Shown: one piece after another, positions 44,327 through 56,009 of the stretch | Position numbering within the stretch: the first letter of the stretch is position 1 | Layout of the letters: each line of letters starts with the position of its first letter | Assembly: GCA_037693485.1 (NCBI GenBank) | Contig: CM075344.1 | Location: 75,697,501 to 75,761,500, forward strand | DNA length: 64,000 bases | Origin: Kitagawia praeruptora | Lineage: Eukaryota; Streptophyta; Magnoliopsida; Apiales; Apiaceae | Direction of reading: 5' to 3' | Made by a program: the position numbers and the translations under genes | The notes under the pieces: generated by a model | Database searches by the model: none | What the model was told of the DNA's origin: nothing | Seen by the model: the letters and a program-made list of their open reading frames with translations, nothing else

Positions 44327-46845
44327 TGGAGGCTTGGAAGTAACGTCAAGCTATTGACGTTAAAGAAGCGCTTCGTGGGAGGCAACCCATGCATTAGTGT
44401 AGGAAGAGAGAAAAAAAAATGAGTGTTGTGTGAAAAAAAAAAAAAAAAAAAATCAGAAAAATCGAATTTTTTGGGTGTCACGCAGGAGCAACCTGCGTTA
44501 CAGGGCAGTTTGCGCCCCTGTGGCGCAACTTGCGCCTGCGTTACTGGATGAAGAGCAAGCTGCCCCTCTGTGGCGCAATCTGCATTAGCGCATCTGGAAG
44601 AAGGGCAAGTTGCCCCGCACTCATGCAATTGGCGCGTGGTCAGAATGGTAAGAAAAAAAAAGAAAAAAATTCCCAGCCTTGTGTACTGTTCAGCCGAGAG
44701 TTGTGTGATCATATAATAAATAAATTCATCACCCCAATTCTTTTTATATCCCCATCTCTTCCCTAAATCTTTTCCTATTTTAATTCCAAAACCCCTTATC
44801 TCTCATAAAAAATTTCAAATTCATATTTCTTTTCTAAATCTTTTTCTTTTATCCATTAAATATTTTTTCTATCCTATATCAAATTCCAAATTCCACCCAA
44901 ATTTTTTCCTTTTCACATTAAAATTCTTATATTCATCCTATCACTCCATGGCCTATATATACTCATACATACACACCCAATTCATTATCTACCTCCTCTA
45001 CATCTCTTAAAAATTCAAGTTTGGGGGAAAATTAGTACAAGTTCACCTCTTTGATTCGTAGTGGGATTTCTTTTCTCTATTTTATTTTACTACGAATTTG
45101 TGTTCTTGTAAATTGGGGTTTTTGTACTATTCTTGTTACTTGGGTATTTTTGGTGTGATTTTGCTTGGTGGTTTTTGGTGGGATATTTTGTGGTGGTTAT
45201 TGGTGGAGCTTCTTGTGAGTTGGGAATTGATTCTTTTGGCTCGTAAGCATGGGAGAGATAGTGCTAATGTTGGGGAATTTTCGTTTTCGACGGAGGAGGT
45301 TAAATTTAATCGGTTGTTTTGAGGCCAATTGCTAAGGAAAGGGGATTTTTGCGGAAAAAAAAAATGGTTGGGTATGCTTCGGGATTCAGGTATGTTTTCT
45401 ACTATCCCTTGTATTTACTTCCATTCAATGCGGACATTGAATATTTTAAGTTTGGGGGTGGTTTGAGGGATTAGTAGTTGTGTATATATTGTTGTATTTT
45501 GTGTTCATATAGGATATCATGTTTGCATAGTAGTGATAATTCATGCATGATTGTTATGTTCGTGTTATCTACGTTTGTTCATATAGGACATTTTGTTTTA
45601 TTTTCGTATACCATGTGAGTTTTCATTTAGTTGCATTTTCGTGGCATGCATATTTCATGATTCCTTAGGACGAGCTGATTCTGATTGATAGGTGGATGTT
45701 GATTTGGGTGTGATGATGATGAGTAGAGGGCTGATTTATAGTTTCTATGAAATTGACTTGCATGTTACGGGAACAAAATTTATTACACAGTCTCATTGGG
45801 GTGCTTTTGGGCTAGGTTAGGGTCATGCCTGTGGGATGTTTTGAGATTTAATCACTTGTTTATATTTAGAATTTTCGTTATTCCCTTTATAGCGTATGAA
45901 CATTAAAGTCTAAGTTTGGGGGAAACCAGGAATTTTCATGCTAGTTGTTCATAATTGTTAATAATGGCTAGGCGTCAAATGGCTAGTAGCCGGCTCATAT
46001 TTATATGAGTAGTCTAGGGTTGGAAATGAGAAAGGCTCATTCCAGATTGCAGAGAAAAAAAAAAAGAAAAAAAAAGAGAAAAGAAAGAAAAAAAAAAGTC
46101 AAAAAGTTATTTGTTTATATGCAAAATTAACCAGAGTGAGCTCTTTAATACTCGAGTAATTAAGTCTGAGGGGACTTAGTCCTAGTAACCTAAAGCCCTT
46201 GTGGTTTGGGATTGCTGACCTAACACTCGCTACATGGGTATTATTGTATAAGCCTTTTGGGGTCTCATTCATTGCACGGTTAAATAAGCATGCGTATTGT
46301 ATATTCTATTATGTGTCATAGTAATAAAGCATGAGTTTCTGTCTACCTTGGATAAGGGTGGAGGTGTTCCTAGGTTATGGAGTGTCTACAGTCTATTCTG
46401 ATTATAAACCTGTGATTGTCTTGACGGAAAGCATGTATGATTTTTGACCTAGTTTTGGGAGTATTTCTGATGAGCATCGCACACACGCACGTTTCTGTTC
46501 ATGTATTTGTTAGTATACGGGGATTTAGTCGAGCTCTGCTTGGATTTGTTACGTTCATTGAGATATTTGCTTGTTAGTTGGTTTTGGTGAGTTTGAAGGG
46601 GATCTTGCATTTTTCATAGTAGTTGCATTCATGCATTGCATTGCATTAGGTTAAATGGATTTTGTGGGTACATTCGCTATAGGCCCTCACGAGACCTTAC
46701 TCGTCCACTAGGGCTGCCTAGGGGTTTAAAGGGCTTGTTGCATATGCCAAATGCAACCGTGATCACCTACGGAAGTGGTACTAGTTAGTTAGTTAGTTGT
46801 AATTGTTTATGCTTGAGGACAAGCATCGGTTTAAGTTTGGGGGTG
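44327..46845 (+). other. Non-coding 3' interior of the Athila-like element
   Basis: Contains GGGAGGCAACCCAT (44379-44392), a GC-rich stretch at 44475-44640 with repeated TGGCGCAA(C/T) words, poly(A) runs (44410-44450, 46050-46100) and four copies of AAGTTTGGGGG (45017, 45448, 45911, 46833). The last is the functional polypurine tract, directly before the 3' LTR. No convincing protein was found. Confidence 0.6.
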
Positions 46846-48227
46846 TGATAAGTGGATTTATATCCACTTGGAACATTCTAAATCGGCTTAAATTGATTGT
46901 CTTGGGCTCAAGTTTCTTGTAGTTTTGATGTATTTTGTTTAGTTGTGCAGATTTACAAGGATGTTGATTATGGTGGATGTTTTTGTCGTTTTTGGAGATT
47001 TAATTTATTAAAATTCGGATTTATTGGGCTGCACGCGTGAGATTCACTGTTTGGGCCATATCTTGAGTTCTATAAGTCTGTTTTCAGCCCGTAAGCAGTC
47101 CACGCGAAGATAACGAGATTCTCTATCATTCTAAGGTGGTCCAGAAGCCCAATTACGTCTGGAACGGCTCTGGAAAACAGAAGAAACGTCATCCACGAAT
47201 TTCCCTTTAAAACAGAATCAGTTTAGGAAACGTATCTTGCAGAAATTCTATTATAATTCTGTTTTGGTATTTTCTTGCTGGGCAAGATGTCTAGAGCCTA
47301 TATAAACACATCCAACCCTTGTAAATTAGATGATTATTAAGATCATTAAGATCATTAGGAGAGAACCATTATATATCAAATACTTAGGTTTATTTGTATT
47401 TTTTCATACTTTGTTTTTATCATGGTTTCATCAGATCCCATGATGACGAGAGGTTCGATTATGAACTAATCGTTGTCATGGGATTCTAACGGATTTATTT
47501 ATGGAGCTTTAGTATCTTGATGCTTTACAGATCTGTGTGTGATGTATATCTGATATCCTCGTATGGTTGTGTTTCATGTATTTAGATGCGTAGCTAACAT
47601 CTAATTGTTAATCTCTTGTGAAGCGAGAGTGGATCTTGAGATTTAGAACTTGCCATGCTAGCATAGGATAGGTTGATGTTTTAACATCATGATTTGTGGC
47701 GTAAATAGAGATATTATGCTGCCCTATGTGATCAATATGGATAACTTGCTCTTCAACCGTTATGTTTTCAAATTCTATAGAGATATAGGGTCTAAGCGTA
47801 ATTGGTGTCTATTCATCTTCTATCTCTTTTGTGGATGTATGTTTAGTTTGGTATTCGTATACTGAGAAGTAGCGTATACTTGTTTCGTGTTATCCGATCA
47901 GATATCATAACCATTGCATATAGTGATTAAAGGCGTCAGATCTAAGCAAAGTATTTAATGAAGTTAGGATTCCATGGTTTTTCTTGCAGAAGTAATTAGA
48001 TTTCAATTCTAGTTAGTTAGTTAATTCTTAGTTTGTTAATTTACATATTAGTTAATTTAGTTAATTAAAACCAATATTGTTATTTGTCTTAGCAGTGCAT
48101 AATAACCATACATTGTTGCATAGGTACAAAATTGAATTAAGACCATAACCAGATCTCTGTGGGAACGAACTCGACTTATTCATATATTACTTGTGACCAC
48201 GTACGCTTGCGTGATTTAGTGTAAACA
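46846..48227 (+). repeat. 3' LTR of the Athila-like element
   Basis: 1,382 bp, matching the 5' LTR except for 22 extra bp at 47906-47927 and one base near 46972. It is followed by the TSD TGGCA. Confidence 0.92.
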
Positions 48228-48513
48228 TGGCACTTGTGGGCCCCACTAATGACATGTCAGCATGCTGACATGGCTGAAACATCTTATGCAACCCCATGTA
48301 GTGTTGCGTTTGCATGCTTTTGGTGTTACAAAAGGCCTCTTATGCAATGTTTTTCGAAGTGTTGCAATAGCTTGGAAAAGCGTTGCATTAGGGGTCTTAC
48401 GCAACGTCAGTATTGGTAACGCCCCTCTAGCGTTGCGTAAGACCTTACGCAACGCTTTTCAGGCCTTACGCAACTGTATTTGGGGGTTGCGTATGTGCGT
48501 TTATGGCGTAGTG
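48228..48513 (+). repeat. CACTA right terminus and subterminal repeats
   Basis: Carries (CT)TACGCAACG and GTTGCGT units in both orientations and ends GGGTTGCGTATGTGCG..TATGGCGTAGTG, the right inverted repeat of the CACTA. The TSD GTC follows at 48514. Confidence 0.85.
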
Positions 48514-49843
48514 GTCATACATCAAGGATGCACTCTTTGCCAACCCAACTCTATATCTGGATATCCTGGAACAGTTTTGGGGCACTGCTACTGTGGAGGT
48601 TGTAGCCCTGGAAAACGTAATCACTTCATATATCATCTACTGCAAGATTCAGGATCAGGAAATCACTATCACTACTGCAGACATGAATCAAGCACTGGGC
48701 CTACAACAAGAGTCATTTGACAGACTGGCCACGAATGCAGAGTTAGAGGAATTCTTTGAGTTCATCAACTACTCAGATGGGATCAATCTTGGCAAGCTGA
48801 ACAGAAAGAATCTGAAAAAGGAGTGGAGCTATGTGTTTGCAACTCTTCTTCAAGTCTTCACTGCCAGGAAATCAAGCTTTGATCAAATCAGTGCACCTGT
48901 GCAGCAAATTGGCTATGCATTGGCCTATGGAAAGAAGATAGATGTTGGCCAAATCATCCTACAAGAACTATATGAGAGACTTGGTAAGAACACAACCAAG
49001 AGAGGTACTGATATTTTCTTCCCTCGCTTTATTCAATCTGTACTGAACTTTAAAAATGCTCAATTGATTGAATTGCCTGGGATAGATAAAAATAAAATAG
49101 GCTATCCTAAATCCATGACCAAACTCATTTTTGGTAATTTGGAGACTAGGAATGATGTGGATGTAAGACTTAACATAACTCCCCATATGGAGAGTTTGTT
49201 TAGAACTTACCCCCACAACATGCCAACATTTGATGCAAAATCTCAGTTAGCTAAGCCCAAGCAAGTAGAACAAAATGCTAACCTAGGGCTTGCTAACCAA
49301 CCCTCTCAACCAAACACTTTACCACACACTGAGCCAACTGCATCATCCTCTCAAAAGGGTGATGTTGGTAAAAAGAAGAGAAAGGAAGTAATGTCTGTAC
49401 CCTTGAATATCTTATCTGAAGCAGCATTAGCTGTTGAACTAGGTCTAGAAAGTGAGGAACCAGAGTCACCCTTACTAAGGCCAAAGAAGAAGAAGAAAAC
49501 TAAGACAACCTCTTCAGTCACACAAATGGTTGAAGTTGTAAAATCAGGGGCAAACAGCTCACTAGATGTATCCTCTCAACAGGGTGCATCTATAGAATCA
49601 AGCATCCTCCCCAATGCACCTTCTTATATTGAGTTAGCACATGGGAGTGATAAGGATGGCACTACACTGAGTGGAGAGCACATCACACTTGAAACTCCCT
49701 CTATCTCTCAGGGGGAGTTGCCAAAATCTACTCTACAACACACTCCTCTTCCAGAATCTAACACTGAAATTTCTTTGGAGCCTGTAATTCAAGAAATTGA
49801 AGGGCAAGGCATTGATCACCAAGAATCCTTTTTCTCTTGGTGA
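48514..49843 (+). pseudogene. Copia extra ORF, middle part
   Basis: Continuation of the ORF begun at 24550, in phase from 48517. It encodes a soluble-looking protein with motifs LDILEQFWGTATVE, KKEWSYVFATLLQVFTA and FFPRFIQSVLNFK. From memory these resemble the protein found in this position in many SIRE-like elements of asterids and annotated only as uncharacterised. The second half is Ser/Thr/Pro-rich with a KKKKKTK cluster. It stops at an in-frame TGA (49841-49843), after which the same frame is open again. The function of this protein is unknown, and no membrane segment supports an envelope role. Confidence 0.7.
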
Positions 49844-52309
49844 GCCAATGGACTCAGTGACTTAGTGCATGACACTTTGCTCACCACCCAGGACCCACAT
49901 TTAGATGGTGAGGGAATGTATGCTGGGGCATATCCTGATGACACCATCACAAACACAGAGGCTTCACTAGTTTTTACTAGAGACTCTGTGCCTGTGTCAA
50001 CTGCTGGTGTAACTCATCCCACTTCTGTGGAGACACCAGTAGTAGAGTCAATCCATCCGGTTACAGAAGTTGCATCTATAACTGAGGAGTCTAGTTTACC
50101 TAGCTCTAGCTCTGACTTTATGTCACAATGGCTGAAGCCTGTGCAACATGACAGTGCTTCAGGATCAGGGTCTGTTCCACACAAATTGACGGTTGAAGCA
50201 CTTCAAAGCTTAATTGTGGATCAGATTCCTAAGTTTGTAAAAATAGCTCAGAACCTTGTCACCTCCAACATCTCTAATCCAGACTATGAGGCCATCCTAC
50301 TATGCCATAGAGATGATGTGGAGATGCAGAAGGCCAAGATTATTAATGATGCTGAGAGAGATGGCAATGCAGATGCCTGGCTGCAAGGAAAGAATGAGGT
50401 AACTCTCAGTGAAGCACTTCAATATCTTAGAGAGGAATACATCACTTCACTGGGCTCCAATGCAAAATCCCTGTCTCCTGGTGAAGTGTATGAAGCTGTT
50501 AATTATTCCTACAAGGGCTTCCTCAAGGCTGCACACTATATTGGCAAGGGAGTCAAAACTGAAGTCAACAGGGTGTGTGACAAAACAGCCACTTCAGTAG
50601 CAGAAGTAAAAAGGGCCTTTGATGCTAAATTTCCTAAACTAGACAGCGTGGTCAAAGATCTCAAACACTGCAACACCACCTGCACCAAGGTGGACCATGG
50701 CCTAGCCCTCCTCACAGATACAGTCAAAGGCCTAGGCATAAGCTTTCAAAATCTATCTGACCAGACTACAGAGGCCAATGCCATGCTCAGAATACAGTTC
50801 AAAAATCAGTATGGGGACAAGTTGGTCACTGAAGTCCCTGTGCATGAAATGTCCAAGTCTGAAGTGAAAAGACTACAAGATCAATCCCTAACTGGTTTCA
50901 AGGCCACTGCACTTTTGACCAAGGTTGATTCTCTTGAAAGGGAGGTGGTGTCTCTCAAAGAATCCAATGCCCATCTGGCAGACAAGGTTACACATCTAAC
51001 TGAGCAATTGGACACTCAAGCCTCTACCACTGCTAATGTTCTTTTGGATCAACAATCTATGCTGTCTGCCATGATGAAGCACATGGGTATCCCTCTACTT
51101 GAAGAATCTTCGACTCCAAAGGCTCCTACTACAGCCTCTGTGCCTGACAACAAGCCTAAGGGGGAGAAGAGGACATCAAGGAACTCAAAATCTAAGGGGG
51201 AGCCTCAGGCTAAGGGGGAGAAACCTAAGGAGAAGGGCATACAGTTAAATGAGGGTGGTCATCAAAGAGCCTCAAAATCTATAACCAATGTGCCAGGAAA
51301 AGGTAAAACAAAGGTTGATGAGCCCCCATCTCTGTCTGAGAAACCTAAGCCAGCATCCAAGGATGACAAGCTGAAGAAAGTGGCTGTAGATGAAGTTGCC
51401 AAGGAAGAATATGAATTTGACATCCCTGACATTGCTAAACAATCTCTTCAAGCTGAACCCTCAGAATTCAAAAATGTGCTTACTCAAAGAGTATGTCAAG
51501 AAACTGCAAACTCCAGACTATACCATGACATAGCCTTTCTGAAGCATTTACAAGAGTTAAGGAAAAGATCCAACTTCCACTACTTTGACTACATCAAGCT
51601 TCTTGTGCAAGATGTGTTTCTAGTCACTGTAATGAGAAGAGAAATTGTGCAAACCAATCCCCATGCCATCATTCTTTCTAATGAAAGAGAAGTCTTAGTT
51701 CACACTGCCAAGAACCTTTTTCACATCCACATTGAAGCCTTTCAAATTCTATCTAGCTCTGAACTTGGAACAATCATCAAGAAGATAGAAAGGAATAACT
51801 CACCAGACAATGATATGCTCAAGGAGATTCTCACCAAGTGCATGAAATCTCAACTGCCTCAAGTGATTCCTCAGCCTCATTGTATCCTATATGAAAAGGG
51901 TCAAGACATTGTTGCATTCAGATTTAGTCAACATCTAAAGGCAAACAACATGTCCACCATAAATTTTCTGGCTGGGGTTCTACATTCAAGGAGTGGAAAA
52001 TCTAAATCTGAAAAGGAAGCTCTTGACATCCTGGTGAAGTTCATCAATTCTCAATCTGACATCAAGCCTATTGCTCAAGGTGGAAAGTCAAATCAAGACA
52101 AGGATGATCATGATAAAAGTGGAAGCAGGGGTGGAGATCAAGGGAGATATAAGGGCAGTGATGACAAGAAGAAAAGGGATGATAAAAGCAGAAGGAAGAA
52201 TGATGACAAGGGTGGAGAAAAGGTCTATGAAAAGAAGGAAAGAAAACAGAAAGCATATGATGATTTACAGGCCAAGGTAATGGAGATGGAATCAAATGAG
52301 AATGGCTAG
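49844..52309 (+). pseudogene. Copia extra ORF, 3' part
   Basis: The same frame as 48517-49843, open from after the TGA to the TAG at 52309 (814 residues from the GTG codon at 49865). It is rich in probable coiled coil (about residues 215-410), followed by a Lys/Pro/Ser-rich linker, a compact region around YHDIAFLKHLQELRKRSNFH and a highly charged Lys/Asp/Gly C-terminus. No transmembrane helix is visible. With the upstream parts the original ORF would have been about 1,300 residues. One nonsense codon and the CACTA insertion disable it. Confidence 0.7.
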
Positions 52310-52450
52310 TATTTCATCATACTGTAAGATTATTTATCTTGTAACTTCATTCATGTGCTCAATCAATCTACATACCTGTACTTTTAAAGTTTTATCTTTA
52401 TGTATGTTAGGCTTGTTATCAGACATGAAATTGTGACTAAGGGTCTTACT

Positions 52451-52467
52451 CACAATTTGGGGGAGAT
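52451..52467 (+). other. Copia polypurine tract
   Basis: CACAATTTGGGGGAGAT stands immediately before the 3' LTR TG, the plus-strand priming site. The preceding 140 bp after the ORF stop are non-coding. Confidence 0.85.
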
Positions 52468-53759
52468 TGTTAGTCACAGAGGCATGCCTGTATACATCTA
52501 ATAACAAGCCTAATTGTTTGTAATGCATTGCATTACTTACATGACCTCTTAACTGAGGGAACCTCTAGTTGTAGAGTTTCTATTTGTATTGTACTTGTAG
52601 TAGGCATCAAATCCTAGTTGTGTAACTGTACTTATAGAGTCTAGAATAATGCTTGAAAGAAGTTCCAAGGTTCATGCCTCAAGCAAGAAGATAAAGACTG
52701 TCGAATAATCACAGTTGGGATTTGAAGAAATGAAGAATTTGCCTAAGTACCAATTCGAGAAGTATATTTGTCTATTCGAGAAGTCCAGCATTCGAGAAGT
52801 CAGGGATTCGATATCTCAAGACACTATTCGATATCTCTGAATACACTGTTCGATATCTCATTCGATATCTCAGGGATTCGATATGTCTACTACTCTATTC
52901 GAGAACTCAAGAAGTCAACAAGTCAAGATGGTATTCGAGTTCTCAAAGAGCCAACAAGTCAAAGTTCCATTCGATATCTCAAGGACTCAGAAAGCTATTC
53001 GACATCTCGAGGATTCGATAAGTCAAATGTTCTATTCGACAACTCAAGGAATCCTGATGGAAAAGAGCTATTCGAGAAGTGGTTCGATATGTCAATATAA
53101 CAGTGTTCGAGAACTCAGAGTTATCGATCAAGTCAATTCCAGTTCTCGAATCACTTACTTAGTCACTTCTCGAATACATTCTTGGAGACAAAATACTGAA
53201 GAAATTGTACAAGTCAGAAACCTGCAACAAGCCAATGCACTTTATGGACCACAATCTGTAACGTGCTCTGGAAAGCCTACAAGGAAGCTTGGAGAGATAT
53301 AGAAGAGACAAGGAGCTAAAGAAGTGGATCTAAACAGGCTTTGCAAAGTCAAATCTGTAACCGTTTGGACACTTACTCAAAAAGGATAGACAGACTAGAA
53401 AGTAATTTGTTCAGCTACCTTGTTTGTAGTAAGTAGGGTGTATCCATGTTCTATAAGGATACAGCCTCACTTCCTTAGTCAATTAACTTTGTAACTTTGT
53501 GAGTCAAGTTTTTCATACACCAAGCTGTATCTCTCTGAGAAAAACGAAGCTGAGAATACTATCATTTGTATTCACAGATTGTAGCAACCTTAATCTAATA
53601 ATACATTAGATTAAAGTGATATTGTGTTTTGTGTTATTCTTTATCCGCACCTTCAATCTTGCACACACAAACACTCTTGCTACATAGACTCGAAAAAGAA
53701 AAGTTCTAGAATCCATTCACCCCCCCTCTGTATTCTCTTATCGTATTCAATACTCAACA
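52468..53759 (+). repeat. Copia 3' LTR
   Basis: 1,292 bp, TGTTAGTCACAGAGG to ATACTCAACA. Differences from the 5' LTR include an extra ATTCGATATCTC unit near 52860 and several substitutions. It carries the same TTCnnGAA cluster (about 52755-53175). Confidence 0.92.
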
Positions 53760-54844
53760 TATTTCCAATTAATTTCTTCCGACAGAGATATTGTAGACGC
53801 GCGGGCTTGATATCGACAGATCAGACTTGTGGCAACCGCTAAATCGTAAACCAAAGCATAATTAAAACAGATGACATGATGACGTGAGATAGAAGAAAAA
53901 GATAGTTGTATTACTTCGGCGTTACGCAATAGCTAAGGACCAGAGGCAAGTATTTTCTTGATCATCCTAAACACTTTTTATTTTCTGTTTCAATTATTCA
54001 TATCATGACAAATAGTTATTGTTCAGAGCTATTTGTGGTTCTTAAATATTTTTGTGCGAACACAATTGCTTGATATTGGTATCCTTGATGTGGGGAATTG
54101 TTTAAGATAAACTCTTCATATCCTTATTATCGTAGTAAATAATAAGGATGTGAACTGTATGTGAAACTAAGCATTTCCTGTTGAATTTGGAAATTGCTCT
54201 ATTGGATTGGAAGTTATTAAAGCGTAGGAGGCCATGATGATTTCATGGTCTAGCAAAATTGTAAAGCGTAGGAGGCCATGATGATTTCATGGTCCAGCAA
54301 TATTTAAGGAGGATATGGTAACCATTCCATCTTCCTATGGGCTAACATTACTTGCCTATTTTGGGTACCCCAGAAATCCGGATTATACCCACACAGAAAA
54401 AAAGAGAATACCGGTGGAGTATAAAGGGTCCCATTGCCTTAGAACCTGATCAGGGGGCAATGGTGTCTCAGTTATATATATCCAATCCATATCGCCCGAA
54501 TGGCTATTATATATTGTGAGTTGGCAGATGATTCATTTTTATGACATGCCAAATGATTTCAGTTATGGTTTGGATTATATCACAGTTGTTGATTCAGTTT
54601 TCTCTATAAACTATTTTACATTTCAGTTGATTTTATGCCCCACTTATCCTGGTTTTATATCAAAATTTTTATACGCTTGCTGAGCATTTCTTTCGCTCAT
54701 ACTTGCTGTTTTAAATTCTAACATTTCAGTAAGGTAGTTTGGCAAGACTTATTCGCACAGTTCAGACAGAAAAGAAGCGTGATGCTATTGCGAAGATGAC
54801 TTGGCTCAGGATGTCTGGATTTAGTGTAAGATCTATTTTATATA

Positions 54845-55686
54845 GGGAATTGATAAATAAGCTCCAAAAATTACTATTTAAGCTCCAAATCTTACTATTA
54901 AATATAAAATGCCATAAGTACCCTTAACTTTGGATGTGTACTCATTTATTATAATTAAAAAAAATACGAAGTACTACCCTGGCTGTCCAGAACTAAAAAC
55001 GAATTTGAGTTGATATTTCTTTGCTGAGCAGATCTTTAACTAATAAAGCTTGTTTAGTGTTTACTTTTAGAAGTGAACCCAGAACTACGAATTTGAGTTG
55101 ATATTTCTCGATATCTCACACTGCAGGTTTTGCTAGAATGTTTTGGAAGCATTTGTTGCTTTCGTATAAATCAGTACCCGGAAAATGCTATACTCCACAA
55201 AGCTGAACATTCATTAGCATAAGCGGCTGGCTCTGATTGCATGTTATAGGATAGCTTTTAGGTGCATGGTTAGAAATAAAGGTCTAATTTCGTGTCATTT
55301 AACTTTTCTGAAAAACACAATAATCTTTTCTTAATTGCCATGTCCATTAAGGTATGACTTATGATTCTGAATCATCATGTTGGTCACTACTTGATTGAAT
55401 GTGTCCTAATCATTGATTACTTAAGCAGCGTCGAGAACAAACCCACTCACAAGTGAAGCAATGGGTAATGTGAAGTTCATTTGTCATCCAATATACATCA
55501 ATAATTGTATCATATATTGTTACGCATTAATCCAGTACGCCATTAAGCTTTGCTCAAGTCAAAACAGGCCAAGGTTTATAATAAAAGAATACATACCCAA
55601 AGTTAAGGGTAGTTATGGAATTTTATATTTAATAATAAAGATTTGGAGCTTAAATAGTAATTTTTGGAGCTTATTTATCAATTCCC
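54845..55686. mobile_element. hAT-like MITE, 8-bp TSD
   Basis: An 842-bp element with ~90-bp nearly identical inverted ends beginning GGGAATTGATAAATAAGCTC. It is flanked by TTTATATA (54837-54844 and 55687-55694), and LTR B has this site once, near 11930. An 8-bp duplication suits hAT, although the end sequence is not a classic hAT terminus. The ~650-bp core differs from the ends, has a duplicated GAATTTGAGTTGATATTTCT, and no ORF beyond 89 codons. Confidence 0.7.
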
Positions 55687-56009
55687 TTTATATATTGATT
55701 TCTAATATTTATTATTATGTAATGGTCTAGTTAGCTTGGCGTATTTCTTATCGAAGTTACACCAGTGATTTAAGTTTTGATCAAAGAGAATATTGTAAAG
55801 AAGGAATACTTTCTATTTAATAGAATTTGGATTCTTGTTTCTAGCCCTATAACCTTAAAAGATCTTGGTATGTTTGGGATCACAGATGTTATGTTTCCAG
55901 TGTTAATCAATCACAAGTGAATGATTATTATTAAACAGATGTTTTATTTTGAGGATTTTCGCGTGACAACCAAATCTCCTGACCCCGGATTTGGGGGTGT
56001 CACACAACT

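Larger units (their letters stand above)
41786..48227 (+). mobile_element. Reduced Athila-like LTR element
   Basis: A 6,442-bp LTR element in the CACTA's right subterminal region with TSD TGGCA (41781-41785 and 48228-48232). LTRs are TGATAAGTGG...GTAAACA, 1,360 and 1,382 bp, nearly identical. The primer-binding site matches Asp-tRNA, as in Athila-type gypsy elements, and the motif GGGAGGCAACCCAT at 44379-44392 is common in that lineage. The interior (3.7 kb) has a single ORF with a gag-like zinc knuckle and no protease, RT, RNase H or integrase, so it is non-autonomous. Lineage assignment rests on PBS, knuckle and motif, not on a polymerase. Confidence 0.85.
24651..48513 (+). mobile_element. 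CACTA (En/Spm-type) transposon, non-autonomous
   Basis: Ends are CACTACGCCATAAGTGAGCA on the left and, complemented, CACTACGCCATAAACGCACA on the right, flanked by the 3-bp TSD GTC (24648-24650 and 48514-48516). CACTA termini and a 3-bp duplication define the superfamily. Both ends have subterminal GTTGCGTTAGA- and TGACGTGGCA-type repeats. The total is 23.9 kb, or about 7.5 kb once the two nested LTR elements are removed. No TNP2-type transposase or second CACTA protein was found. Instead it holds a ~175-bp tandem array and exon-like fragments of host genes with splice sites. It must be mobilised in trans. Confidence 0.92.
16634..53759 (+). mobile_element. Ty1/copia SIRE-like element (host of the CACTA)
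   Basis: A copia retrotransposon inserted in LTR C with TSD TATTT (16629-16633 and 53760-53764); LTR B shows the empty site GGGGATATTTCC. The order is LTR, PBS, gag, protease, integrase, RT, RNase H, extra ORF, PPT, LTR, with integrase before RT as in copia. Long LTRs, a very long gag with two zinc knuckles and a large ORF in the env position match the SIRE/Maximus lineage. Without the nested CACTA it would be about 13.3 kb. Pol has nonsense codons and a frameshift, so it is no longer autonomous. The LTRs (1275 and 1292 bp) differ visibly, so it is older than the elements nested in it. Confidence 0.92.
4794..56004 (+). mobile_element. Ty3/gypsy (Tekay/Del-like) three-LTR complex
   Basis: The outermost insertion, flanked by the 5-bp TSD CAACT at 4789-4793 and 56005-56009. 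LTRs start TGTAACAACC and end GACCCCGGATTTGGGGG..TGTCACA. There are three copies in the same orientation: A (truncated 3'), B (missing its first ~17 bp, fused to A) and C (complete but interrupted). B is followed by a primer-binding site and C is preceded by a polypurine tract, so B-interior-C is a recognisable element. The matching TSD outside A and C shows the whole A-B-C block descends from one integration. An LTR-interior-LTR-interior-LTR tandem formed by recombination, followed by a deletion joining A to B, would explain it. The interior is only 1.26 kb and keeps an integrase scrap. The lineage is inferred from shared end sequences with the inner gag-bearing element. Confidence 0.85.
13516..56004 (+). 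repeat. Gypsy LTR C, interrupted by all inner elements
   Basis: Starts TGTAACAACCAGG and ends GGGGGTGTCACA. Its sequence is split into 13516-16633 and 53760-56004 by the copia element, and it also holds a MULE-type MITE (13547-13912), MITE C1 (15172-15755) and a hAT-type MITE (54845-55686). Joining the pieces mentally gives the same order as LTR B. It is the true 3' LTR, because the TSD CAACT follows it. Confidence 0.85.

Noticed and set aside
45098..45322. A Trp/Leu-rich ORF in the Athila-like element, possibly an env-like membrane protein
   Set aside because: It is short and isolated, and lies between polypurine-like motifs in non-coding DNA.
48246..48720. Overlapping ORFs running from the CACTA end into the copia ORF
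   Set aside because: They cross the transposon boundary and are out of frame with the copia ORF; they are chance frames.
24550..52309. A retroviral-type envelope gene in the copia element
   Set aside because: The position fits, but no signal peptide, fusion peptide or membrane anchor is visible; it was called an extra ORF of unknown function.
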